This document shows positions 34,501-46,361 of a DNA stretch of 64,000 bases, in pieces (within the stretch, counting starts at the first letter, position 1; each line of letters starts with the position of its first letter). Position numbers and translations under genes: made by a program. The notes under the pieces were generated by a model. The model was not told the origin of the DNA and searched no databases. It worked only from the letters and a program-made list of their open reading frames with translations. The DNA is from Ophiostoma sp. CBS 140.51. Its lineage: Eukaryota; Ascomycota; Sordariomycetes; Ophiostomatales; Ophiostomataceae. The stretch is taken from the NCBI GenBank assembly GCA_029298735.1, contig JANSLP010000003.1, forward strand, positions 1 to 64,000, given 5' to 3'.

Positions 34501-37500
34501 GACCACCTGCAGCACAAGCGGCGTACTTAAACGAGTGGCCTCTTGTTTTCCTTTGGTCTGTCATTTTGCTTGCTTCTTTTCCCCCCATCGATCTAGTGGA
34601 CTGTCCTTCTTCAGATTGGGCTGCGGCGCCGTCTCTGCTGCTAACGGCTGGTCAACTCCACCAGCTTAAGCAGTTTGAGGCTTTGGAAGAAGTCTTTGTG
34701 GTCTTCTGTTTCTTCTCGCTTCAGCTGTCATAGAGGGGCCCCGCTTCGCAGACGTACGACTGGACACGATCTTACGACGAGAATGGAGAACGCACGCAGC
34801 CGCGTTTAAATTGCTGTCGTACGTCGTGTATCGTGCGTGATGAGATGAAGCTCTGGGGGTTGAATTCAGAGAAAGGATGAAAAGAGTAGAAACAATCTAG
34901 ATGGACTTCCCTGCACTTTTCCCTGCACCCGTGGGACAAAGATCATCTGGCTGCGACTTTACGAACAAATTACCTGCAGGTTCCCACCGCGAGAAAAGCC
35001 AGCCAAACCGACGGAGCGGCTCATGAAACGACGAGTTACGAATACAAGTATCCACGAAAGCAATTGCCAGGATGAATCAACGTCTGTGTGAACAGTGTGG
35101 AGGACGGAGTCTTCCGCATCGCACAGATTGAACCGGTGTCCGCTATTTCTTCTCCAGCGAAGCCGGCCAACAGCAACATGGAAAAAGAAACAGCGCCGAT
35201 CACCGTTCCCCGCCAGGGGCCGACACCAGGGACCGCAAGGGAGAGAAGGCACAAAAGACACAAGAAAAAAGTCCGCCAGGGGAAATGTGACAGGCGAAGC
35301 GAAGGGGGACGACGATGCCGATCTGAATGGAGAATGGATGCATTGTTCGGGCTGTGCACTTGCAGACGACGATGGTCAACAAGAGCGTGAGAACGCCTTT
35401 GTGTGATGTGTTATTGGCAGCCCACTGTGTCAGTTGGCGATTACGGTTGTCTTGGAGCCCCGTGCTGTTCAGCCCACATGTGCCGTGATACAGAAACAAG
35501 TTACGACGATTGCGATATGACAACATCACAGCCTCAAAGCCACAACAAAACAGCATCGACGACTGACTGTGTACACAGTATATCAAAGTCTCGTGAGATC
35601 GATCACCTGTCGCACCCCATCATTCTGCCACCACTGGTCCGTTCTCTCGGGATTCAATCTTTCCGCTCCAACTGCCGCGCCCGGCTTCTTTTGCCATCTC
35701 CTGTCAGATTCTGGGCGAGAACTTTTCTCAAATTGACGGTCTTGGTTTTGCAGGATTTCATCCTTGACCATGAAACATTTGCATGCAAGAAAAGGGGCAG
35801 ACAAAAAGTGAAAAAGCCATTGAAAAGGCTTCTCAGAAAAGAACCGTCGCCCGCGCTACTCTAAGCGACGTGCGAGGAAACCCATGGCATTGTGTGGACC
35901 GCGCGTTGAATTGCATTGTCGATCGCGAATGCGGGAGGAGAACAGACAATGGAGAAGATGCAGGCGGAGAGAAAGTAAGATCAGAAAACAAGGCGTCTGG
36001 TCAATCGACAACGGCCAACCGCACCGTCGGCACCGCACAAAACGAATACGACGACGAGGGCAGCTCATATTGGCACAAATGGGTACAAATGAGCACAAAT
36101 GAAGTGAACAAAAAGCAAGAGAAAGGGAAACAAAAGGCAGGGACCTGTGAATGACACGAACAAGGGCTCTTTATTGTGAACGACATGCCAACATGCCAAC
36201 TCCACTAGTGCCCGGGGTGTGCCCCTTTTCACTGGACTTGTCCACCCAAACAGCACCAAAATGTTTGTGTCGATCACAGGCAGGGGTTTTCTGCGTCGAG
36301 AGGCCAGCCAAAACAAGGTCACAAACAATTTGGCAATCTGGGCAAAAGGCAAAATTGAAGAAATTGAAGAAGCAGTCGAAGTGACATGAAAAGGAAGATG
36401 AGAAAGTGCCAAGAAAGAGCCAACCCACGGAAACTGTGAACGACATCGCAAAGCCACAGAAAGGAAGGTTGCATCGGAGGCTAAACATGGCAGGAATTTT
36501 GAACAAGCCCGCTCCGGCCAGGATTTCGGGCAGGGCCAGGGCCAGGGCCAGGGCAAGCAGGATTCCCGAAGGCGTGAGAAGGAGGAAAAAGGAACGAACC
36601 GTGTAGCTGTCATCACAGAGGACAATGACAGAATTCGTCGATAGCGTTCCTGGCAAAACAGCTGGAATAGAAAGCAGGGATTACCTTGCTTTTTGGCCTT
36701 CCAGTTGTCACGCTCACGGTCCGGACAACGAACACGGCCGCGCGGAGGTCCAGGCCAAGGGCCAAGGCACAGTCCGAGTGCCACATCCGAAAACCTCGAG
36801 TTGACAGCTGTGGAGCAGATGGAGACGGGGAGCGAGAGCGAGTGAAAACGACGTGAGAACTGAACAGCAATTACGTCGTGAAAACTGTTGAGGCTTCCCT
36901 GACAGCGCTCATCACAAAAGCACAGACAGAGAAAAACAGGGGTCCAAGGAATTGGAGCGCCCCCGAGGCCCCGTCTTCCTTTGCAACATCGTTGCTTCTT
37001 TTGGTGACGGACACTTTTATCTGAGATTTCTTGGGACTTGTGTTTTATCACTCGTAAATTTCTTAAAATTTTCTGCGATTTCCTGGGATATCTCGGGTTT
37101 CGTGAATTCCTGGAGACGTTTGTGGTCCTTTTCGGCACTTGCAAATTAAACTGGCTCCCCGGCTGCACCGACTGCGCCGAAACAGCCTCTGAGGCTGAAG
37201 GTTCTCAGTTTAAATAAGATACTACTCGTAAACCCACGTACTGGAAATAGGATGGCAGGCATTGAAGTTGAGGGTCCTCTTTGTCTTCTGCTGTTCTCTT
37301 CGTTGACTGATATTGTGCACCTGCATAGTCGTCACATCAGGTATACCGACAGGCAGACGATGAGTACAGGATTCGCTTACACCTGCAGCTTGTCAATGGC
37401 TGCGGCTGTCCGGAGAAGGAGGCCGTCTGCCGCAAAAAGGAGAAGCAAGACAACGGCACAGCAGATCACGACAGCAAGACCAGTGTTATCCAGGAGGAGG

Positions 37501-40185
37501 CCCGAGTTTCGAGGTGTGCTTGGAGCTTGTAACACATCCGGTGATACGAACTGTTTTTACAAAGAACCAACCGACAGAACAGCCCAAATAGGAAAGTCTG
37601 TCTTACTTTTTGGAAGGTGCAAGGACAAAACGAGTAAAAGGAGATGGCAAAGGAGGCCGGCAGTAGCCTTGTCCTACACACCTTGCCAGGAACAAATGTG
37701 CACAGAGTACATACGGCGTGCATTGTATGACGATGCACCGTTCCGGGAGTCGCTGGAAGTTGCAAATGTCTGCAGTTGAAAAAGGTCATCAGCCTCGGTC
37801 GTGGTGCCGTTCTTGCCTAACGAAGACGGGAAGAAGGTCAATGCGGCGATATCTGCCCAAGAGGCAACTAGCAAAAGAGTCTCCCTCTGCCAAGCTTTGA
37901 CTCTCTCTGCGATTAGATACACACATCCCCAACCAGTTCGTCCGCGTTCGAGATCCGCCAGAGATCAAAGCGACGGAAGGCCACTCGAAAAGAGTCAAAA
38001 GTGACAGAAGGCCCAGCGAACAAAGCTTAAAGAATGGGCATTGAAAGGTCAAAGGGCTGCGTTAAAAGGCCAAAGTGCCCGAGTGCAACGGTGTAAGCGA
38101 TCTGAGCGCTGCACGACACCACCCAACCTGACCCAGCCAAACCCAATGATTCGCAATGATTCGCGGCAGGTGTTGGTGGTTCACCCACTGAAAACGGGAA
38201 AAGGGTCGCACCATGGGGTCGCAGCCCGCACGGGAGACAAAAGACGGAAAAGCAGAGAAAGTGAAAAGAGAAGAAAAGTGCTCACCCACCGGTACCAAGC
38301 TTTGGCACTCGCTGGGACGCTGTTGCGTTTCGTGAGGCGGGGGAAAAAAGTCCAACATCAGTGCAACGTCAATCGACGAAAGCGGCCGGAACATCGACGG
38401 CGAGGGAGAAAACTCGAATCTTCAGGGAAATAGCTAGGAAGATGCAAATGCGAGGGCGAAGAGCTACGGGAATAACCAACCCCCTTTTGCTCGCTGATGA
38501 ACTTCTCTTCAAAACTTCTCATCCCACTTTCTCCAGGAGCAGGGCTATAAGCTCTGTTAAGTATTTAAATGGCTCGCATTTAAAGCAGGCAACACAATGC
38601 GTCCGCTGCCAGAATACCTGGAGGCTCCAGCACAAATACGACTGTATGTCGAAATGTCGAAATCAGAAAATGCGACGTATATATTCACAGCCCACTTTAA
38701 TGGCTTGCATCGAGTGGAGATATGATTGGATGTAGAGATCCTGATAAGAGACAAGCATCTTGAAATAAAAACGTATTCTTGCGTCTCGTACATTAGATTC
38801 TCGCATATGTTGTTTTGCGAGAAATTTTGCTGGTAGTCAGGTACCTGTGAAAGTAAGCACTTCAAAGGAACTTCACTGGTGCTTGAAGATGTGTATAAAA
38901 ATCACCAGGTACTTCTCGATGGACGTTGTGCCTGTGCTGATCATATACGGGGCATCTCCATATCTCAGCAACAAGGAGGATATCAGATTGACAAGGAAGA
39001 ATCTCGATAGATTGTGATAAAATTTAAATGTAGATCACAAGGTTCCTACTTTTCATGTTACATTTGTTCCAAAATGACCTGCATCGTCCATGATGAGATA
39101 TACTTGGTGTTTTAACATGATATAAAAATCGAATCGATGCTGAATATTGCAACTGTATACACAAATAAAGTGTTATATAATCAGCACGCCAGATGTTAGC
39201 ACGTTCAGTCCATGCCTTTGCCTGTATGATAATAAAAAGGACCCAATAACTCAAATTGGACGAGACAAACACAACAAGTGACATCATGTAAGTGCTATGT
39301 ACTGATCGGCACACATAACCTGGTATCAAGCCTGGTACCATGTCGAACCAAACCGAGCGCACAGCTCACATACGTCCAACTACCGGCATGGCCAAGCTAC
39401 GAGCATAGACTATGTATGCGTGCATGTGGGTAGCTGTATGTGTGTACAGAGTGGTCGTTGTGAGGCATCGTCCATTTGGCGGTTGCCAAGGACATGGTGT
39501 GATAATCAAAATACCCCTACTGTTTATTGTGATCATTCATTTTTTTTTGTTGACCACGTCAGAAATATTGAACAATGTTCACGCAAGATTTTCTTAGCTC
39601 TTATTTTCTGTTCTTTTTCTTTCACGCTTCATGAAAGGCTTTCAGAAAAAAGGGCTGTCGTGAGAAAGGTATTGTCCCTTTTCTTTGTTAAAAAACAACA
39701 AATGAGCCCCCCTTCTCCTTTCTTCCAAAAGACAAATGGTTCTGTTCAAAACACATCATATCCATCACCCGTTTGTTTGTCAGTGAACAGACGACAAGAA
39801 AAAAACACTTACCAAACGCACAGTTTGTCACAAAATATTTCTCACGACTTCTTTGACGATGTCACCAAAAACGAGCCATCTAAGCAAGTGGATACCAAAA
39901 GTGGACAACACAATGAACATCATCAACAAATTCATCCTGGCCTCATGAAATATTTAAAATGACGCATTATCTTTTCTTTCGTCTCTTGTTTTTGCTCTTC
40001 TCCTCATCCACTGATACGAAAAGAATATCGCATTACTGGATCACCAACAAGAACAAACAGAAAAGAAAGAAGTGCCTCATCAAGCTTGACGTTTGAAAGG
40101 TTCACGGTATTACAAATAATCCAATCCTTGTGGCTACTACGCTCTTCTTCTTTTTCACTTCTCGTCTTACTTCACAACTCTAGCC
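31549..40185. other. 8.6 kb divergent region without a recognisable gene
   Basis: 31549-33350 is purine-rich on the + strand in patches, hence C/T-rich toward the 1075-aa gene, and probably holds a very long promoter and leader. Long chance frames occur at 33552-34163 and 36065-37168 but read as low-complexity or irregular sequence. 38550-40080 is AT-rich. I cannot support a protein gene here; a non-coding transcript or small multi-exon gene is not excluded. Confidence 0.6.
36528..36556 (+). repeat. GGGCCA hexamer tandem repeat
   Basis: About four and a half copies of GGGCCA in the gene-free region, with interrupted copies nearby around 36750-36770. It is a simple repeat. Confidence 0.8.
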
Positions 40186-41052
40186 ATGTGCCGGGAAACT
40201 GTTGTCCGGTGGTCCTGTGGCCACCATATCCGCACATTCAAGGCCTGTCGGGAGGCTGTCCCGCGGAGCGGGAAGAAGCCCTCGGTCAGCGGTGAGAAGG
40301 AGAGGGTTCTATACAAGGAGGCCGTCATGCCACCCAACACAGTCAGAGCTGGCAACGCCACCTTCTGGCCATGCAAGAACGACTTCCAGTCGCACACCTC
40401 CGTCGATCCCCCGCAGATTCCATTCTGCTACCGCAAGTGCGTCCCAGACTACTGGACGTGTTGTAAGTGCCAGATTGTAACTCCGTTTGGCACTCAGAGC
40501 CGCAAGGAGAACGGCAAGCGGCACATTTCATCTTCAGGTCGTCTGCGGCGGCTGGCGCCGGCGTTCACGGTGGCCAATGGCAGCGACGTGCTGCAGACGA
40601 CCGATGTTTGTAGTGAGCTGCAAGATGAAGAGTATGACTTTGTCGACGTCGGTTCTGATGGTTCTGACGACAATTCCACTCTCTCTTGGGAGGAAATTCT
40701 GTCCGGTTGCCAATCGGGCGACGACAAGGAGGAGGAGGACGGCAACAATCACGATGATAACACTCCCGAGGCCTCCCTCTCAGAGCTACACAACATCCTT
40801 GCGGAGATGGACGACACTGTTAGTCCCCTTCCCGGCGATATGCCCACGAGACCCGACGCTGGCTGCGGCCACATGCGGTGCAAGAAGTGCGTTATCTGGC
40901 GCCGGTGCCTGTGCAAGTGCATGTGCCCACACCTCATCCCGGCCACCCGTCATCACTGCTCCGTCTGTGTGCAGTCCGGCTGCAACGCGATCAAACGGAA
41001 CAACCTCAAGGCATACATTAGGGCCAAAATCCATGCAGAATGGAAGCAGTAG
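40186..41052 (+). CDS. Cys-rich protein with two Cys/His clusters around an acidic linker, function unknown
   Basis: A single exon of 288 aa, with the start ATG in good context (TAGCCATGTGC). It has 21 cysteines in two groups. The N-terminal group has C11-G-H13, C21, C63, C81-x3-C85 and C92-C93-x-C95. The C-terminal group has C227-G-H229-x2-C232-x2-C235, then C241/C243/C245/C247 alternating, H249, H256-H257-C258-x2-C261-x4-C266. Both groups begin with a CGH motif, which suggests a duplicated or paired zinc-binding unit. Residues 147-210 are acidic (DEEYDFVDVGSDGSDD, KEEEDGNNHDD). There is no signal peptide, so a cytosolic or nuclear metal-binding protein is likelier than a secreted one. I do not recognise the family. 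It sits alone between two long gene-free stretches. Confidence 0.75.
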   Translation: MCRETVVRWSCGHHIRTFKACREAVPRSGKKPSVSGEKERVLYKEAVMPPNTVRAGNATFWPCKNDFQSHTSVDPPQIPFCYRKCVPDYWTCCKCQIVTPFGTQSRKENGKRHISSSGRLRRLAPAFTVANGSDVLQTTDVCSELQDEEYDFVDVGSDGSDDNSTLSWEEILSGCQSGDDKEEEDGNNHDDNTPEASLSELHNILAEMDDTVSPLPGDMPTRPDAGCGHMRCKKCVIWRRCLCKCMCPHLIPATRHHCSVCVQSGCNAIKRNNLKAYIRAKIHAEWKQ

Positions 41053-44016
41053 TTTGACGTTTAAAGAACTTTTTTAAAACCTTAAATTCAACACCATATC
41101 AAGTACGACTGGTTCGTATCATGAAGAACATGGTAGGTATAAAGCATTGGGCAGAGTAAGTATTGGCGTAAAGAGCTGTTCTTCTTCTCCTTCTCCCTCG
41201 GTCGTGCTTTGTTCGTGAGGATACAGGACCTGTGACTGTATTCATGCATTGTTTAAACTAACAAATAATGAATAAAAGATATATTTTTCCCGCCCTGAAC
41301 ATCTTGACCCTCGTGAAATCATAAATTTGTGATATCGTAATCTACTAGGGTTGCTTTTTTTCATTTGAAAAAATCCCAACGAGAAATAAAACGATAATAT
41401 TGAGTCGGACCACTTTTTTGAACCATTTTAACTGTCAAGAAAAACATCTCTTATTGTTTCCTTGTTGATTATGACATAAAAGGAGTTCAAAAGGGATATG
41501 AGACAGAGAAAAGCTGTGTGCTGAGACAGTGAACGCATGCGGTTGTTCAACAGCTTACTAACCGCACCGGCCAATTACAGCCTAGCCACTGACACTGGGC
41601 ACTTAAACGACGGCTCATTCACGTTGCTTTCTTTTCATTTTGTCCCTTTCCGACTAACTTTCACCAGCTATTTCAGCTGCGGTTTCTTTCTTTTCGACCG
41701 TTCTTACCGTCTTTCTCCCGTAACGCCAGTGTCCGGGCCAAGATGCTGGGCTAGCAGACCGCTATTTTGAACCCGATGTTAGTGTGACAGATGCCGCCGT
41801 CAATTTTTTTCTGTCGTTTTCTTTCCTAGCTTCGCATGTTAGAACATTGTAGATGTTGGGGACTTTTTGCCGTAGATTTTAGACTTTTTTTTGCTGAGAC
41901 CCTGCTTGGATGTGCTTCACATCGGAGTACGGCAAGAGCTCCCCGACCCACGGCCGGGGTTGTTCCTGCCTTTTCCACTTTTCTGCGTTGTCGTTATGCC
42001 GCATCGATTCCCAGTATGGATGGAAGGAGCGATGCACAAGTGACCTCAACACTTGAAACTGTATGGTCTGGTCGCTTGTATTAATTTTCTTCGTTTGTTC
42101 CGTTGATGTACAGCATCGATATATTGTAGTGCGGGTGGTGCCAGCAAAGACAGCGCATACTTGTGCTTAAACATAGCCTTTTAGGTGCTGCGGAAGGTTA
42201 ACGAGGCCTGACAGCAGAGAGATCGCATATAAATGACTGGCTATCAAGGCAAGAGCCCGCTCCATGACGACACTTGTTATGCGAGTGTGTTACGCAGCCC
42301 GATTATGATCACGGACCACCAGAAGTCAAGTGTGTGTGCACAAGCTGAGTTGAAGAGGACTGGTGTGTAGCCTAACGCGTTGTACTTTGTACCTTCGGCA
42401 TTCTTTTGTTCTTTCCTTCTTCCATTAATGCGTTGGCGATCCGGTCGTGCCTTCCTTTGCTCGTCGTTGTTGCCCGCAACAGCCAATGAAGGCCACCGCT
42501 GGAGAGCTCCTGACCGCCAAACTGTTGGAGGTGTCATGTGCAGGTGCGTTGGTGTTGTTGGCGATGGGGACCAGCTGGCCCACCCGCACTCTAGCGCTAT
42601 TCTTCCCCGCCGCTAAGGCCTGGAGATGCTTCACAGCACTCCGCACAATGGCGCCCACCAGCGCCAAAAAAGTGGCCAAAGTTGGCCTAAATGGGAAAGG
42701 GCTCAAGGGTGCGGAAGGGAGACACAATAAGGTTTTGGAGGAAAGAGCGCCTCTTGTTCTCATTCAGATGGCTCTTGGCTGTTTCTGTTCTCGCCAGGTT
42801 GGACCGGGCTGCGCTTTCCTTGTGTATTCTTTGCTTTGTGCTTCTTGTGACTGTCTTCCTGCCTGCGGCAAGCATTTTTTCGCTGGCCACTGTGTATGCT
42901 TTCAGCAGGCCTGTTCCTTCTTATTCTGTGGCCTTGTCACTCTTGTCTGTGTACTATCCTCTACTTCTCGACACTTCTCGACACTTCTCGATCTTCTTCC
43001 AAACTCTCTCTTCTTTTTTGTCTTCTCGCTTCTCATCTTTTCATCGGGCCCGATCTCGCGTGCGGCCATCTCACCCGCCAACTTACCCGATCCAGAGCTT
43101 CTCCAAATTTTTGCCAAAGTTCTCACCTCCACAGCTCCTTTTAGGCGCGCCATACAAACTCCCAAGCTTTTTCCTGCCCCTGTGGCACGCGACCGGCAAA
43201 TCAACTTCTGGCAATCGAACAATCGAACCGGAGTCGAGGCAGCAAGATCCAAGAAAACCAGAATTTCGAAAAGACAGCCCGTGCTTTGCCAAGTCAGGGG
43301 GCGACGGCGACGTCACAGCGACATTCCAGAAAAGGCAGCCAGGCTTACTGAGAAGGAAGATTTTGGAACCAGAAATCCAAAAAGACCACAAAACAAAAAA
43401 TCGACCAGGGGTCGGGGAGCAAAACACGCTCACACGGAGCTACTGCAACTGGAAACTGGAGAAAAGGGGATCAGAGTCAAAACTCTGAAAATAAGAAAGA
43501 AAAAAAGTTTAGAAAAAGGACAGGGCGCAAAAAGAAGCCAAAAGCCCCAGAAAGGATCCATCTCGAAAACAAAAAAGAGGAGCAGTCAGCCACCAGAGAC
43601 ATCCTCTTGAAAACAGAGACACGCCCTCTCACCACTCGACTCAAACTGCTGCCGGAAGCGCCACATGCTTTTTTGCACGCCAGTCAGCTTCTGACAGTTT
43701 CTTCGAATCCACAGTGGCCGCCGAGAAGCCGGAACTTTCTGCTTGGAATCCAATTCGCAGCCAGAAATAAAACTGCCTCGCACGCGCTGTCTGCACTTCT
43801 CGCGACCTGACAAGCCTTCATTCCGGCCTTTTCACTTCTCCAACGCGTCATCTAGCTCGCCACGAACGGCCCCTCTGTTTTGTCCGCCGACAATTGCGCC
43901 TGGACGACACCGCACACGAAAACAATTGCTCTTTCTCTCGACTTGCGGGCGTTCGCAGCGAACGCGCAGGCTTTTCTCTTCACCCAAACCCCCCTCACAT
44001 TATCACACCACACACA
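41053..44016. other. 3 kb region upstream of the UDP-galactose transporter
   Basis: 41060-41480 is AT-rich and is the 3' flank of the Cys-rich gene. 42600-44010 is long C/T-rich and then A-rich sequence leading into the transporter ATG. Two overlapping frames stay open here (42447-43610 and 42691-43488); both start without a good ATG context and read as low-complexity, so I treat this as promoter and long 5' leader. Confidence 0.6.
42964..42991 (+). repeat. short tandem repeat of CTTCTCGACA
   Basis: Three near-perfect copies of a 10-base unit in the pyrimidine-rich leader region upstream of the nucleotide-sugar transporter. Confidence 0.7.
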
Positions 44017-45578
44017 ATGGCACTGCTCGATAAAGCACCACAAACCTCTTCAGGGCCGACCCTGTTCGGGATGCCCATGAAGCAGGTGTCTTTGATCACA
44101 GTGAGCTTGGCACAGAGCCTCTACGGCGCGCCAACGGCCGTCAATGGACCGCACAGTTTGCTAATGCGCTCGCGCTTTCTTTCCCACAGTTAACCTTCCA
44201 AAACTCATTATTGACGCTCATCCTCCACTACTCTCGAGTTATGCCCGGCGTGCCCGGTGACCACCGCTACTTTGCCTCGACCGCCGTCTTCCTCAACGAG
44301 GTCCTCAAACTCGCCATCTCCCTGACCTTTGCCATTTACGAGGTCTCGCGCACCCTCGCGCCCCAGACACCCGCCACCGTGCTCTTCGAGCAGATCTACA
44401 ACTCCGTCTTCTCCCAGGACAGCTGGAAGCTCGCCATCCCGGCCACTCTCTACACCCTCCAGAACACGCTGCAGTACGTGGCTCTGGGCAACCTGGACCC
44501 CGTCCACTTCCAGATTCTGTACCAACTGAAGATCCTTACAACGGCCTTCTTCAGCGTTGCGCTGCTCGGCCGCTCGCTTTCGACAAAGCGCTGGTTTGCG
44601 CTCGTCGTCCTGACTATGGGCGTCTCTATTGTCTCACTGTCTTCCAGCGAATCCTCCAAGGACTCGTCCGCTCTCATTATCCACGACTTTAGCGACCACT
44701 TCTTCCCGCGGTCCATGCACGAGCTCGGCCAGATGGTTGACGGCGTCGGCGAGGTCGCGCGCGAGCTCACCAAGCGTACTGTGGACCACGTCTCGAGTGG
44801 CGCCCTGCTCGCCAAGCGCTCTGCCTCCTACGAAGGCATTAACGAAGACCAACAGGATGGGAGCGCCGTCCTCATGAACTCCTCGCTGGGCATTACTGCT
44901 GTCCTGGTTGCGGTGGCCGTGTCGGGTCTGACGGGCGTTTACTTTGAAAAGGTCCTGAAAGATTCGGCCAGCCCTGTGTCTGTCTGGACGCGCAACATCC
45001 AGCTGTCGTTCTACTCGCTCTTTCCCGCCCTCTTTGTCGGCATCCTGTTCAAGGACGGCGCCGATATTGCCCAGCACGGCTTTTTCGACGGCTACAACTG
45101 GGTCGTCTGGGTCGTCATCATCTTCCAGGCCGTTGGCGGCATCCTGACATCGCTGTGCATCAACTACGCCGACAACATTGCCAAGAACTTCGCCACGAGC
45201 ATCAGCTTTGTCATCAGCTTCTTGTTCAGTGTGGTCTTCTTTGGTTTCCAGATGACGACGACGTTCACGGTGGGCACGCTCTTGGTGCTCGCCTCAACTT
45301 ACTTGTACTCGGGCCCCGACCGCAAACGTGGCCGCCCGCCACCGATCACGATTGTCAACTATGAGAAGACCACCATTGACCGTGCAGGGACACCCGTGCC
45401 CCGGATCCGGTCGGCCGAGAACCTCAAGAACCCGTCGCACGCGTCCTCGTCACACTCTTCACACCTCGACCCGCTCGACAACGTCCGCAACATGGCACTG
45501 TCGACATCGCGCCCCTCATCACCGCTCGGCCACCATAGCAGAGTGCAGGCCAGCCGGAACAAGACCCGGGACGAGTAG
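44017..45578 (+). CDS. UDP-galactose transporter, Gms1/SLC35A-type nucleotide-sugar transporter
   Basis: Exons 44017-44100 and 44190-45578 join to 490 aa; the intron is 89 bp (GTGAGC...CACAG). The protein starts MALLDKAPQTSSG. It is a multi-pass Golgi membrane protein: hydrophobic segments run from residue 21 (MKQVSLITLTFQNSLLTLIL) to about 405. The family motifs LQNTLQYVALGNLDP, YQLKILTTAFFSV and the KNFATSISFVISFLFSV segment near the end match the SLC35A group, in which fungal Gms1 carries UDP-galactose into the Golgi lumen in exchange for UMP. A Lys-Asn pair before the last helices is typical. A Ser/Arg-rich cytosolic tail of about 80 residues follows. The family also contains UDP-GlcNAc and CMP-sialate carriers, so the sugar is inferred. 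Confidence 0.92.
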
Positions 45579-46361
45579 AGCCCGCTCGGTCCTGAGTTCT
45601 TCCCTTAACCAGCGACTGTGTTTCCTTCCCTTCTGCTTTTTCGGCGTCTTGTCTTTTCATTGGCGCGATCTTTTTCGTCTTTCGATTATACCACTGCGTT
45701 TTTACATACATGGATACAAAAAATTGGGGCCAGCTCTGGTGCCCGACGACATGCGGGCGTGTTTGTTTTATGGCGTTTTCTTCTTGTGCCTTATTTCCTT
45801 TCTTATGGTACATGCATCTAAAGCTGGGAAGCTGGGAGGGCAAACTGGGCAAATCATTCATGGCGCCTCAGGAGGGCCCTGGACATTAAATAGTGGCAAG
45901 GAACTGGTGGGCACACCCGGATGAATAGGTAGTTCTTGTCACGGTGGATGGGATAGGCAATATTATCATAACAATTTTTGTATCTTGTTAGGGACAGGAG
46001 TCAGGTGCACGGCTCCAATGGAAAAGCTCCGAAAGAGCAGTCAATATGTTTCATTTGACCTCCTTTGATTTATCACGTGAATGCGCGCCAATATCGCGAC
46101 TTCTTTATTAGCTCCCAACAGGCAACACCGGGAAGGAGCAATTATCATGGTGTGGTGGAAGGAGCTACCGCAGTTGCGCGGTCGTTCCTGCTTGAAGGGG
46201 TGCACGACACGTAGGCAGCTTGCTTTTGTCCCCTTTCTTGTAGGATATGAAAAAAAGGGGGGGCGGGGGGGCAATACTGGTGATGTGCATCTTTCCGCCT
46301 TCAACCATGAATTGCCCTCCATGTGAACCACACCAAAGCGCCATACACCTCATCACTCCCA
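45579..46361. other. intergenic region before MER3
   Basis: Holds the 3' flank of the transporter and the MER3 promoter. A G-run lies at about 46256-46271 and a TCACGTGA palindrome at 46073-46080. No gene seen. Confidence 0.6.
46073..46080. promoter_or_regulatory. TCACGTGA palindrome upstream of MER3
   Basis: A perfect 8-bp palindrome containing the CACGTG E-box, 282 bp before the MER3 ATG. This is the core recognised by bHLH factors such as Cbf1. A single short site can occur by chance, so regulation is only suggested. Confidence 0.25.

Noticed and set aside
36065..37168. 367-codon frame on the - strand in the 8.6 kb gap
   Set aside because: It reads as Cys/Phe/Leu/Ser-rich irregular sequence and crosses a GGGCCA microsatellite. 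No domain, poor codon bias, and no gene-like context.
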